Positions 43,658 through 51,173 of a stretch of DNA of 64,000 nucleotides are shown here, in pieces (the stretch's first letter is position 1; each line of letters begins with the position of its first letter). Origin of the DNA: Phycisphaeraceae bacterium (GTDB lineage: Bacteria; Planctomycetota; Phycisphaerae; Phycisphaerales; UBA1924); assembly GCA_020639235.1 (NCBI GenBank), contig JACKHC010000001.1, forward strand, positions 2,806,480 through 2,870,479, written 5' to 3'. The notes beneath the pieces were generated by a model. It made no database searches. It saw only the letters and a list, made by a program, of their open reading frames with translations, and was not told the origin of the DNA. The position numbers and the translations under genes are program-made.

Positions 43658-44785
43658 TTACTTCTTGGCGAGTTTGTAGAAGGGGAGCGGGCGGACGCGG
43701 GTTTCGAAGAAAGCGTCGCGGCCCGAGTCGACGCGCAGTTCTGTGCCGTCGGCGGCGTGCTCTCGATCGACCAGCGCCATGGCGATGGGCTTCTCGAATG
43801 TGGGGCTGGTGCAGCCGGAGGTGACGACGCCGACGGGCTTGTCGCCCTTGACGAGGGTCATGCCTTGTCGGGGCGTGCGCTTGCCTTCGACATCGAGACC
43901 GATGAGCGTGCGCTGGGGGCCGCCGGCGTCGCGAGTCTTCTGGAGTGCTTCGCATCCGATGTATTTTTCGCCGAGTTCGTCCTGGTCCTTGTCGAGATTG
44001 ATGGCGAAATCGACGCCGCAGGAGAGGGCGTTGATGTCCTCGCCCAGTTCGTGGCCGTAGAGCGGCATGCCGGCTTCGGTGCGGAGCGTGTCGCGTGCGC
44101 CGAGGCCGGCGGGTTTGATGATGGCGTCGTCGGCGGACATATCGATGTCCTTGAGGACCATCTTGATGGCGACGCCGACCATGTTGGCGGGGAGGATGAC
44201 TTCGACGCCGTCCTCGCCGGTGTAGCCGGTGCGGGAGACGAGGACTTTCATGACGAGGAAGTTTTTCTCGGTGAAGCGGTAGCGCTTGAGGGTGGGGATT
44301 TCCTTGGAGAACTTGGCGAAGACATCCATGACCTTGGGTCCCTGGACGGCGATCATGGCGGTCTTGAGCGTGCGGTCGTCGAGCGTGGCCTTGAAGTCGC
44401 CCTGAATCTCGTGGAGGTGGGCGACGATCTTGTCGCGGTTGGATGCGTTGCAGACGACCATGAACTCGTCGTCGTCCATGCGGTAGACGAGGACGTCGTC
44501 GCGGACGCCGCCGCGTTCGTTGCACATGAGCGAGTAGCGGCACTGGCGGGCCTGCATATCGGCGATTCGGCGGGTGCAGGCGCGTTCGAGCCAGCGTCGG
44601 GCGTGTCGGCCTTTGATGTAGAGGCGGCCCATGTGCGAGACATCGAAGATGCCGCCGGAGGAGCGGACCTGATGGTGCTCGGCGGTGATGCCGGGTTTGT
44701 AGACGAGGGGCATCTCCCAGCCGGCGAACTCGACCATTTTGGCGCCGTGATCGATGTGGAACTGATGGAGTGGGGTCTTGAGCAC
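43658..44785 (-). CDS. gcvT: Aminomethyltransferase, glycine cleavage T protein
   Basis: A 375-residue T protein that transfers the methylene group from the H protein lipoyl arm to tetrahydrofolate. KMVEFAGWEMPLVYKPG, SGGIFDVSHMGRLYIKG, RTGYTGEDGVEVILP, RDTLRTEAGMPLYGHEL and the C-terminal GVVTSGCTSPTFEKPIAMAL all match. The start is taken as GTG 44785, preceded by CAGGAG 7 bases upstream; a much longer in-frame extension upstream is non-coding. gcvH and gcvP are not in the window. It is divergent from the DUF1573 gene. Confidence 0.93.
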   Translation of the reverse strand: MLKTPLHQFHIDHGAKMVEFAGWEMPLVYKPGITAEHHQVRSSGGIFDVSHMGRLYIKGRHARRWLERACTRRIADMQARQCRYSLMCNERGGVRDDVLVYRMDDDEFMVVCNASNRDKIVAHLHEIQGDFKATLDDRTLKTAMIAVQGPKVMDVFAKFSKEIPTLKRYRFTEKNFLVMKVLVSRTGYTGEDGVEVILPANMVGVAIKMVLKDIDMSADDAIIKPAGLGARDTLRTEAGMPLYGHELGEDINALSCGVDFAINLDKDQDELGEKYIGCEALQKTRDAGGPQRTLIGLDVEGKRTPRQGMTLVKGDKPVGVVTSGCTSPTFEKPIAMALVDREHAADGTELRVDSGRDAFFETRVRPLPFYKLAKK

Positions 44786-44884
44786 GGCTCTCTCCTGAGC
44801 GGCGAGGGGGGATTCTGGAATGAACTTAGTGTACGCAAACGGCCATTCTGCGGCGTTGGGGACCGGGAGCGGTAGACTCGGGTT

Positions 44885-45745
44885 ATGAAGATGCGCCTCT
44901 TGAGTGGTTTGGTGGCGGCGTTGTGGGCGGCTGGGGTCTCGGTCGGGGCCGCGGCTCCGGGCGAGGCGGCGGATTCGTCCGAGCAGCCGGCTCGGAAGGC
45001 GGAGCTCTTCACTGCGGAGCGCGCGGCGGAGGAGGATCTGCTGGTTGTGTTGCCGCGTGCGATCGAGATGGGGATGGTGCCCATCGGGGACGAGCGGCAT
45101 CGGCGGGTGTGGGTGATCAACCCTTCGGAGTCTGAGGACCTGCGGATCAAGGCGGTGCGTTTCGATTGCGGGTGCACGACCGCGCCGGGCTTTCAGGTGA
45201 TGACGCTTGAGCCGGGCGAGGCGAGGGCTGTGGATCTGGAGATTCATGCGCCGATGGAGGTGGGCACGCGGCGGGACGTGCGGGTGTTCTACGTGCTTGA
45301 GAACGGCGATGCGGTGTTCTCGACGGTGCATCTTGAGACGGTCGACACCTGCTCGGGCTTCTCGATTGATCCGCCGATGCCCGAGGATGACGTCTTGGCG
45401 CTGCCGGGAGAGATGGGCCTTGGCGACCTCCCGCTGGGCGAGCGGACGGAGTTCACGGCGTGGTTTGTGAATCAGTCGGATGAGCCGCGTCAGATCGAGA
45501 AACTCAAGACTTCGTGCGGTTGCCTGAGCGCGCCGGGGTTTGAGTCGGGCGTGATCGAGCCGGGTCGCGCGGTGCGGGTTGATCTTGTGCTGCGGCCCGA
45601 GATGGATCCGCTGGATGAGCGGCGGGTGCGGCTTGTTGCGATGGACGCGGGCGGGGTGATGGCGGAGATGTCGATCGTGTATTCCGTCGGGATGCGCCCG
45701 GTGGATGACGGCTGGGAGACCGTGACCGAGCCGAACGGCCCCTGA
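44885..45745 (+). CDS. DUF1573 domain protein, exported, two copies of the domain
   Basis: A 286-residue protein with a signal peptide (SGLVAALWAAGVSVGAAA) and two DUF1573-type Ig-like domains. Each has the signature Cys-Gly-Cys: KAVRFDCGCTTAPGFQ (residue about 95) and KLKTSCGCLSAPGFES (about 218). Such proteins are common and unexplained in Planctomycetes; a periplasmic binding or redox role is possible. The META-domain gene follows 10 bp downstream, and both are exported, so they probably form a unit. Confidence 0.8.
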   Translation: MKMRLLSGLVAALWAAGVSVGAAAPGEAADSSEQPARKAELFTAERAAEEDLLVVLPRAIEMGMVPIGDERHRRVWVINPSESEDLRIKAVRFDCGCTTAPGFQVMTLEPGEARAVDLEIHAPMEVGTRRDVRVFYVLENGDAVFSTVHLETVDTCSGFSIDPPMPEDDVLALPGEMGLGDLPLGERTEFTAWFVNQSDEPRQIEKLKTSCGCLSAPGFESGVIEPGRAVRVDLVLRPEMDPLDERRVRLVAMDAGGVMAEMSIVYSVGMRPVDDGWETVTEPNGP

Positions 45746-45755
45746 GCACGGAAAC

Positions 45756-46610
45756 ATGGAGACGGAACTGATGCGCCGAGTTGCGATGTTCGTGATGATG
45801 TCGATGTCGTTGGTTGTGGGCGCGTGCTCGTCGCTCGACGGGCTTGACCTTGGGGACGGCGGATCGGGCGGGAGCGGGTCGGGGGGCGGTGATGATGCGC
45901 CGGCTGTGTATCGCGACGATGTGGTGGGCGTTGAATGGACCGCGACGTGGATGTGGGGCGCCGGGGTTGTTGACGGGGCGGCGCCGACGCTGCTGCTCGG
46001 GTCGGATGATCGCGCGACGGGGTTCGCCGGTGTGAATCGTTATTCGGGCGGGTACGCGCTCAATGCGCAAAAGGGGCGGCTCACCTTTGATGCGCTGGCG
46101 ATGACACGGATGGCGGGGCCCGCGGACCGGATGGAGCAGGAGCGGGCGTTCGGGGACTTGCTTTCGCGAGTGACCCGGGTGCGGTTCGGTCGGCACGAGG
46201 AACTTGAGCTGCTCGAGAAGGGCGATGTGATCGTGCGGCTCGAACGATCGGCCGACGCGATTCGGTACGGGCTTGTGGGGACGGAGTGGGAGTTGATCCG
46301 GCTGCGCGGCGACAGGTTGGTGAATGGGCATGAGGCGTCGGTGTCATTCCGCGACGACGGGACGTTCACGGGCTTCGCGGGCGTGAACCGGATCTCGGGG
46401 CGGTACACGGTCGACAGCCGCAACGGAAGGATCGAGTTGCGCGACTTTGCGGTCACGGAGATGGCCGGCGACGCGCGGATCATACGGCAGGAGGAGCGAT
46501 TGATCGCGTCGCTCCGCGCGGTGGACCGCTTCAGTTTCACGAAGGAAGGCGATCTGCTGCTGCACAACGGGGACAATGTCGCGGCGCGGTACAGGAAGAA
46601 GAAGGACTGA
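45756..46610 (+). CDS. Lipoprotein with two META/HslJ-type domains
   Basis: A 284-residue lipoprotein: MRRVAMFVMMSMSLVVGACS ends in lipobox VGAC. After a glycine/serine-rich linker come two META-type domains, TGFAGVNRYSGGYALNAQKG and FTGFAGVNRISGRYTVDSRN, each followed by a conserved M-G-like turn (AMTRMAGPADRM, TEMAGDARIIRQ). HslJ-type META proteins are outer-envelope heat-shock or antibiotic-related proteins in E. coli. Starts at 45756 and 45771 are both possible; the second fits the signal peptide better. Confidence 0.8.
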   Translation: METELMRRVAMFVMMSMSLVVGACSSLDGLDLGDGGSGGSGSGGGDDAPAVYRDDVVGVEWTATWMWGAGVVDGAAPTLLLGSDDRATGFAGVNRYSGGYALNAQKGRLTFDALAMTRMAGPADRMEQERAFGDLLSRVTRVRFGRHEELELLEKGDVIVRLERSADAIRYGLVGTEWELIRLRGDRLVNGHEASVSFRDDGTFTGFAGVNRISGRYTVDSRNGRIELRDFAVTEMAGDARIIRQEERLIASLRAVDRFSFTKEGDLLLHNGDNVAARYRKKKD

Positions 46611-46638
46611 TGCCGTCGGACGGTCGTGAGGATTCGAC

Positions 46639-47286
46639 TCAGTTCCTGCGGCGCCGGGATGCCGAGAGACCTGCGATGAGCAGTATGGAGGCCGCGCCGG
46701 GCGTCGGCAGGACACGCAGGTCGAAGACGGTCCAGGTTGTTGATGTCGGGGATGGGAATGGCAGGTTGACGATCGAGATGGCGATGATGTCCTCATCGAG
46801 CGAGCCGAACCCGACATAGGTTGCCGTGAGCGATGTGACGCCGGGCAGCACGATCGTCGTGGACGAGGACGTGCCGACCGCGGTGATCTCGAACGAATGG
46901 ATCGAACCGGGTTCGGATACGAGGTAGAAGTCCAGCGCGTTCGCCCCGGCCGGGGCGTAGAGCGTGGATCCGGCGATGGGTCCTGTGTAGGTGGTTACGG
47001 CGGTGAACGAACCAGATGACACCGGGCTGCCCGTCATGGTGCGCTCGTGCGTCGGGCCGAAACCCATGGTGCCGATCGGGGTTGCGAGCGCCGAGCCGGG
47101 CGTGAATACCGGCGGGTGGCCGTATTCCGTTCCGAGGGGCGAGCCGTCGTCCACGACCGGGAGCAGCGACGTGCCCATGAAAGCATCGAGTCCGGCAGAC
47201 GAAACGGTTGAGGTGATGGCGGCGTTGAGGGGTGCGGCGGCGAAAAGAGTCAACGCGGCAACGGCGGCGGGTTTGCGGCTCGACAT
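46639..47286 (-). CDS. Exported protein with PEP-CTERM-like sorting tail, second
   Basis: A 215-residue protein. ATG 47286 has GAGGAGGG 6 bases upstream and begins a signal peptide (VAALTLFAAAPLNAA). The mature part is beta-rich (TYTGPIAGSTLYAPAGANAL) and ends in PTPGAASILLIAGLSASRRRR, the same tail type as 34191-34913 and 59886-60395. An exosortase is expected elsewhere in the genome. The domain is not recognised. It converges with the META-domain gene. Confidence 0.78.
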   Translation of the reverse strand: MSSRKPAAVAALTLFAAAPLNAAITSTVSSAGLDAFMGTSLLPVVDDGSPLGTEYGHPPVFTPGSALATPIGTMGFGPTHERTMTGSPVSSGSFTAVTTYTGPIAGSTLYAPAGANALDFYLVSEPGSIHSFEITAVGTSSSTTIVLPGVTSLTATYVGFGSLDEDIIAISIVNLPFPSPTSTTWTVFDLRVLPTPGAASILLIAGLSASRRRRN

Positions 47287-47508
47287 GTTTCCCTCCTCGG
47301 GCGTCTTCCCGGGGCGAGCGTACACAATGTCAAGGTTCGATCAATAGCGAACATCAGCCGATGGTCTCGCGCTGATGACTCCACGGGGGGATGCGATATT
47401 GGATTCGAGCCGATTGGATGGGACGAATCTGGTTGAGGAGCGGCGCGAGAAAATTACTTCGGTCCTCGGCCTGCGCCGCGGGTTCGCCCGGGCGTGCCCG
47501 TCGAGATG
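47287..47508. other. Spacer without recognised gene
   Basis: No convincing gene or repeat. The right part may hold the 3' region of the MoxR transcript; the left part, the promoter of the 46639-47286 gene (TTGACA near 47330, without a clear -10). Confidence 0.3.
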
Positions 47509-48519
47509 TCAGGCCATCGCGAACTGAGCGGGCAGTGTGGCGGTGATGTTCTCGACGATGTCGTCGGTGGTGATGCCCTCGGCGGCGCCCTCGAAGTTCA
47601 AGAGCATGCGGTGGCGCAGCGCGGGCAGCGCGATGGCCTTGATGTCGTCCACGCTCACGGCGAAGCGACCGGCGACGAGCGCGCGGCACTTGGCACCGAG
47701 GACGAGGGCCTGCGCGGCGCGGGGTGAAGCGCCGACGCGGATGAAGCGGTTGACCTGAGGCGTCGCGAACTCGCCGCCCGGGTGCGTGGCGAGGACCATG
47801 CGCACCGCGAAGTCCTGCACGTGGTCGGCGATGGCGACCTGCGTGACGAGGTGCTGGTGCGCGAGGATGCGGTCGGCGTCGAGCACGGGATTTGCGTCGA
47901 TCTTGGCGCCCTTGGTGGTGCGGTTGAGGATCTCTGAGAGTTCGGCGCGATCGGAGTAGCCGACCGTGAGTTTGAAGAAGAAGCGGTCGAGCTGCGCCTC
48001 GGGGAGCGGGTAGGTGCCTTCCTGCTCGATCGGGTTCTGCGTCGCCATCACGAAGAAGGGTGAGGGCAACGGGTGCGACACGCCCCCCACTGTGACCGAT
48101 CGCTCCTGCATGGCTTCGAGCATGGCGGACTGGGTTTTGGGGGTAGCGCGGTTGATCTCGTCGGCGAGGAGGATCTGGGTGAAGACGGGGCCGCGTTCGA
48201 AGACGAACTCGCGGCGATTCTCCGACTCGTTGATGACCGTGGTGCCGGTGATGTCGGCGGGCATGAGATCGGGTGTGAACTGGATGCGGCCGAAGTCGAG
48301 GTGGAGCGCGGAGGCGAGGGTGCGGATGAGGAGGGTTTTGCCGATGCCCGGGACGCCCTCGAGGAGGGCGTGGCCGTTGGAGAAGAGCGAGATGAGGACG
48401 CCGTCGATGACTTTGGATTGTCCGACGACGACGCGCGCGATCTGTTCGCGGACGGCGAGAAAGTCTTTGCGGAACTGTTCAGCGGCGGCCTGCGCCTGCT
48501 CGGGTGTGTTTGGATTCAT
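47509..48519 (-). CDS. MoxR family AAA+ ATPase
   Basis: A 336-residue MoxR ATPase. Walker A ALLEGVPGIGKTLLIRTLA, the MoxR-specific IQFTPDLMPADITGT, Walker B ILLADEINRATPKTQSAMLE and sensor FFVMATQNPIEQEGTYPLPE are all present. MoxR proteins act with VWA-domain partners as chaperones for metalloenzymes or envelope proteins. The usual DUF58 and VWA neighbours are absent here; a BatA-like VWA gene lies 9 kb away at 57504. No operon partner is seen. Confidence 0.92.
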   Translation of the reverse strand: MNPNTPEQAQAAAEQFRKDFLAVREQIARVVVGQSKVIDGVLISLFSNGHALLEGVPGIGKTLLIRTLASALHLDFGRIQFTPDLMPADITGTTVINESENRREFVFERGPVFTQILLADEINRATPKTQSAMLEAMQERSVTVGGVSHPLPSPFFVMATQNPIEQEGTYPLPEAQLDRFFFKLTVGYSDRAELSEILNRTTKGAKIDANPVLDADRILAHQHLVTQVAIADHVQDFAVRMVLATHPGGEFATPQVNRFIRVGASPRAAQALVLGAKCRALVAGRFAVSVDDIKAIALPALRHRMLLNFEGAAEGITTDDIVENITATLPAQFAMA

Positions 48520-48544
48520 GGGGCGGATTGTAGGGGAGCGTGCG

Positions 48545-49477
48545 TCAGGGCTTTCGCGCTGAGATGTCGAGACTGGTGATGTAATCGGAGGCCTTGGAGC
48601 CGGCGGGCAGGGCGGCGATGATCTTCCGGTAGAGAGGGTCCTGCCAGTCGGTCATGGCATCGATGTAGTGCGGCTTGGAAACGAGTTCGATGTCGGTGAG
48701 GCCGGCATCGAGCATCTGCTGATGGGTCTCTTCGACGAGCACCGCGCCGGCGACGCAGCCGACGAGTGCCTCGATGTCATTGCGGACGGCTTCGGGGAGC
48801 GGTTTGAGGATCGCGAGGTCGGAGACGGCGACGCGGCCGCCGGGTTTGAGGATGCGGGCGATCTCGCGCCAGACGCGGGGCTTGTCGGGCGAAAGGTTGA
48901 GCACGCAGTTGGAGATGACGACATCCGCGGTCCCGTCGGCGGCGGGGATGTTCTCGATCTCGCCCAGGCGGAACTCGACATTGTCGAGGCCGGAACGTGC
49001 GCGGTAGTGGGCGGTGTTGTCGCGGGCCTTGGTGAGCATGTCGGGGGTCATGTCGACGCCGATGACGCGGCCCTGCGCGCCGACCTTAGGGCCGGCGACG
49101 AAGCAATCGAAGCCGCCTCCCGAGCCGAGATCGATGACGGTCTCGCCGGGTTGGAGCGAGGCGATGGCGGTGGGGTTGCCGCAGGAAAGGCCGAGGTTGG
49201 CGCTGTCGGGCGACGCTGCGAGATCATCTGCGGAGTACCCGATGGCGGCGGCGAGTTGGTCGGGAGTGAAGGTTGCGGGGCCGCAGCAGCCACCGCCGGC
49301 ACAACAGGACGACTCCGCGGATTGTGATTGTGCGGCGGACCACGATCCGGCGCGTGCGATCTGCGCGTAGCCCTCGCGGACCTGGTCTCGGAGCGCGTGA
49401 TCGGCGGGCTTGGTGGATGCCGGGTCGGTGCAGCAATCGGTGGAGCAGCAGGAGGACTTGGTGTGCTTGGTGTTCAT
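48545..49477 (-). CDS. arsM: Arsenite methyltransferase ArsM
   Basis: A 310-residue SAM-dependent As(III) methyltransferase. Motif I VIDLGSGGGFDCFVAGPKVG, post-I GRVIGVDMTPDML and VVISNCVLNLSPDKPRVW are as in ArsM, as are the NLGLSCGNPTAIASLQPGE and LVGCVAGAV Cys-bearing segments that bind As(III). The N-terminus is unusually Cys-rich (SSCCSTDCCTD and ESSCCAGGGCCGP). Start ATG 49477 has AAGGAA 9 bases upstream. It follows arsR by 23 bp and is probably in one operon under ArsR control. Confidence 0.92.
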   Translation of the reverse strand: MNTKHTKSSCCSTDCCTDPASTKPADHALRDQVREGYAQIARAGSWSAAQSQSAESSCCAGGGCCGPATFTPDQLAAAIGYSADDLAASPDSANLGLSCGNPTAIASLQPGETVIDLGSGGGFDCFVAGPKVGAQGRVIGVDMTPDMLTKARDNTAHYRARSGLDNVEFRLGEIENIPAADGTADVVISNCVLNLSPDKPRVWREIARILKPGGRVAVSDLAILKPLPEAVRNDIEALVGCVAGAVLVEETHQQMLDAGLTDIELVSKPHYIDAMTDWQDPLYRKIIAALPAGSKASDYITSLDISARKP

Positions 49478-49500
49478 GTGCGGATTCCTTTGGGAACGGG

Positions 49501-49869
49501 TCAGCAGCAGGATTGAGCCGCAGGACTCAGGCGGGACTGATCGACGGCGTCGGCGAGGGCGCGGAGTGTCCGGCTGAGGTGATCGGCGCGGGCGGCGTAC
49601 GAGACCGTGCGGCCTTGCTTGGCCGAGTCGAGCAGGCCGGCGCGGGCGAGCGTCGCGAGGTGACGCGAGACAACGGAGGTGTCGACGGCGCAGCACTCGG
49701 CGATCTCGGAGACGGCGCACGGTCTGGCGCACTTGATGAGGCACGCAAGGATGAGGGCGCGGGTGGGGTCGCAGAGGGCCTTGAAGAGTTCGGGGTCGAG
49801 CAGCGTGTCGACCGGCGAGCAGCACTGGGCGGCCTGTTTGGGGGAGATATTCGTGCATGATTGCGTCAT
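49501..49869 (-). CDS. arsR: ArsR-type metalloregulator
   Basis: A 122-residue winged-helix repressor. The DNA-recognition part is EIAECCAVDTSVVSRHLATL and the wing region is AKQGRTVSYAARADHLSRTL. Cys residues cluster around the HTH (KCARPCAVSEIAECC) and at both ends (QCCSPV, QSCC), suitable for As(III)/Sb(III). It heads the arsR-arsM pair. Promoter and palindrome (49866-49904) suggest autoregulation, and the transcript is predicted to start at or next to the ATG. It is divergent from tetR with 116 bp between starts. Confidence 0.92.
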   Translation of the reverse strand: MTQSCTNISPKQAAQCCSPVDTLLDPELFKALCDPTRALILACLIKCARPCAVSEIAECCAVDTSVVSRHLATLARAGLLDSAKQGRTVSYAARADHLSRTLRALADAVDQSRLSPAAQSCC

Positions 49870-49904
49870 TGTGCAAATGATAGCCGCACAGAGATGCTCG
49901 TCAA
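49866..49904 (-). promoter_or_regulatory. arsR promoter with palindrome over the -10 and start codon
   Basis: On the minus strand -35 TTGACG (49899-49904) and -10 TATCAT (49877-49882) are 16 bp apart. The palindrome TCATT-GTGCA-AATGA (49866-49880) overlaps the -10 and includes the ATG. Only seven bases separate the -10 from the start codon, so the mRNA is predicted to be leaderless. A repressor here would block both RNA polymerase and the start. Confidence 0.7.
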
Positions 49905-49919
49905 GGCGGAACAGTTCAT

Positions 49920-49947
49920 TTGACTTGGTGGATGAACCAAGTATGTT
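49920..49947 (+). promoter_or_regulatory. tetR promoter with operator between -35 and -10
   Basis: -35 TTGACT (49920-49925), 16-bp spacer, -10 TATGTT (49942-49947). The palindrome ACTTGGT-GGATGA-ACCAAGT (49923-49942) fills the spacer, the standard place for a TetR operator. GTTCAT/ATGAAC adds a second inverted pair. Autoregulation is inferred. Confidence 0.7.
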
Positions 49948-49985
49948 AACTCTGGATTTGGTTGATCTCCCAAGGAGCATTCCTG

Positions 49986-50657
49986 ATGGTGCCGCCCCCC
50001 CCTGCTGGATCAGAGAGTCAGACGCGCCAGCGGTTGATTGATGCTGCGATGGAGTTGTTCTGGTTCCAGGGGTACGCGAACACGGGGCTCGCGCAGATCG
50101 CCAGGAAAGCCGACGCCCTTCCGGGGTCGCTCTATCACTTCTTTCCGACGAAAGAGGATCTGTTGCGCGCGACGCTCGAGGAGCGGCTGGTTCGGATCTG
50201 GCCCGATCTACTCGATCCGATCTGGGGCAAGGTGGACGATCCGATCGAGCGTGTGTTCGCGCTGCTTGAGGGATACCGGCAGGGGCTGATTTTCATGGAG
50301 TTCGGCGGCGGGTGCCCCATCGGCAATCTGGCGCTGGAGCTGGCGGAGACGCACCCGAATACGCGCCCGCTGCTGGCGGCGAACTTCGACAACTGGACGG
50401 ACGCTGTTGAGCAGTGCTTTAAGGACGCGAGCGATCGGCTCCCGGAGGGGACGGACACGCGGCAGCTGGCGGTGTTTGTGCTCACGACGATGGAGGGGGC
50501 GATCATGCTGGCGCGGACGTATCGGGATTTCACGGCGTACGACGCGGCGGTGACCACGCTGCGCGATTACATCGAGCGGCTTATCGCGCATGGCACGGCG
50601 GGCGAGGTGCCCGGCGCGCGGAAGGTGCATTCGGCGTCGCACAAGCGTGCGCGATAA
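49986..50657 (+). CDS. TetR/AcrR family transcriptional repressor
   Basis: A 223-residue regulator with the TetR N-terminal HTH: RLIDAAMELFWFQGYANTGL then AQIARKADALPGSLYHFFPT, and a helical ligand-binding part with GCPIGNLALELAETHPNTRP. The start ATG 49986 has AAGGAG 9 bases upstream. The ligand is unknown. A palindromic operator lies in its own promoter. The DUF1761 membrane protein follows 66 bp downstream and is a likely target or operon partner. Confidence 0.9.
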   Translation: MVPPPPAGSESQTRQRLIDAAMELFWFQGYANTGLAQIARKADALPGSLYHFFPTKEDLLRATLEERLVRIWPDLLDPIWGKVDDPIERVFALLEGYRQGLIFMEFGGGCPIGNLALELAETHPNTRPLLAANFDNWTDAVEQCFKDASDRLPEGTDTRQLAVFVLTTMEGAIMLARTYRDFTAYDAAVTTLRDYIERLIAHGTAGEVPGARKVHSASHKRAR

Positions 50658-50723
50658 CTCGGCATATACGGGCACCCATTTCGTTGTCACACGGCTCGCA
50701 ATTCTCAACCGACAGGAGTTCAC

Positions 50724-51146
50724 ATGCAGATTCACTTGGATCAGGTCAACTGGCTGGCGGTCCCTGTGGCCGCGGTGGCGGCGTTCGTGATTGGCGGCGT
50801 GGTCTACGGGGCGATCTTCGGGAAGAAATGGGTGACGCTGCACGGTTATGACAACGAGGCGGCGACGGCGCGCATGCGCCAGAGCCAGGGGAAAGCATTC
50901 GCGCTGATGTTCGCTGCCGATCTGCTGATGGCGGTGGTGATCGCGGTGATTCTGACGGCCTTGAGCGATGTGACATGGATGACGGGCGCCGGGGTCGGGC
51001 TATTGATGTGGGCCGGGGCGGCGCTGCCGGATCAGATCATGCAGAACGCGGCGCACAGGAAGCCGGTCGCGGCGTTCGCGATCGACACGGTGCATGCGCT
51101 GCTGTATCTCGTGGCTTCGGGCGCGATTCTGGGCGCGTGGCGCTGA
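50724..51146 (+). CDS. DUF1761-like membrane protein
   Basis: A 140-residue protein with four hydrophobic helices (VNWLAVPVAAVAAFVIGGVV; FALMFAADLLMAVVIAVILT; TGAGVGLLMWAGAALPDQIM; AFAIDTVHALLYLVASGAIL), the DUF1761 pattern. CAGGAG precedes the ATG at 50724. The role is unknown; many TetR-linked small membrane proteins respond to solvents or lipophilic compounds, but this is inference. Confidence 0.78.
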   Translation: MQIHLDQVNWLAVPVAAVAAFVIGGVVYGAIFGKKWVTLHGYDNEAATARMRQSQGKAFALMFAADLLMAVVIAVILTALSDVTWMTGAGVGLLMWAGAALPDQIMQNAAHRKPVAAFAIDTVHALLYLVASGAILGAWR

Positions 51147-51173
51147 GTGCATTGCGAGGATAGGGGCTGAACC

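Noticed and set aside
43658..45757. 699-codon extension of gcvT
   Set aside because: The region upstream of GTG 44785 is low-complexity, overlaps the DUF1573 gene on the other strand and is not part of T proteins.
46639..47286. Promoter with TTGACA near 47330
   Set aside because: The -35 is good but no acceptable -10 lies 16-18 bp away, so it is not listed as a promoter.
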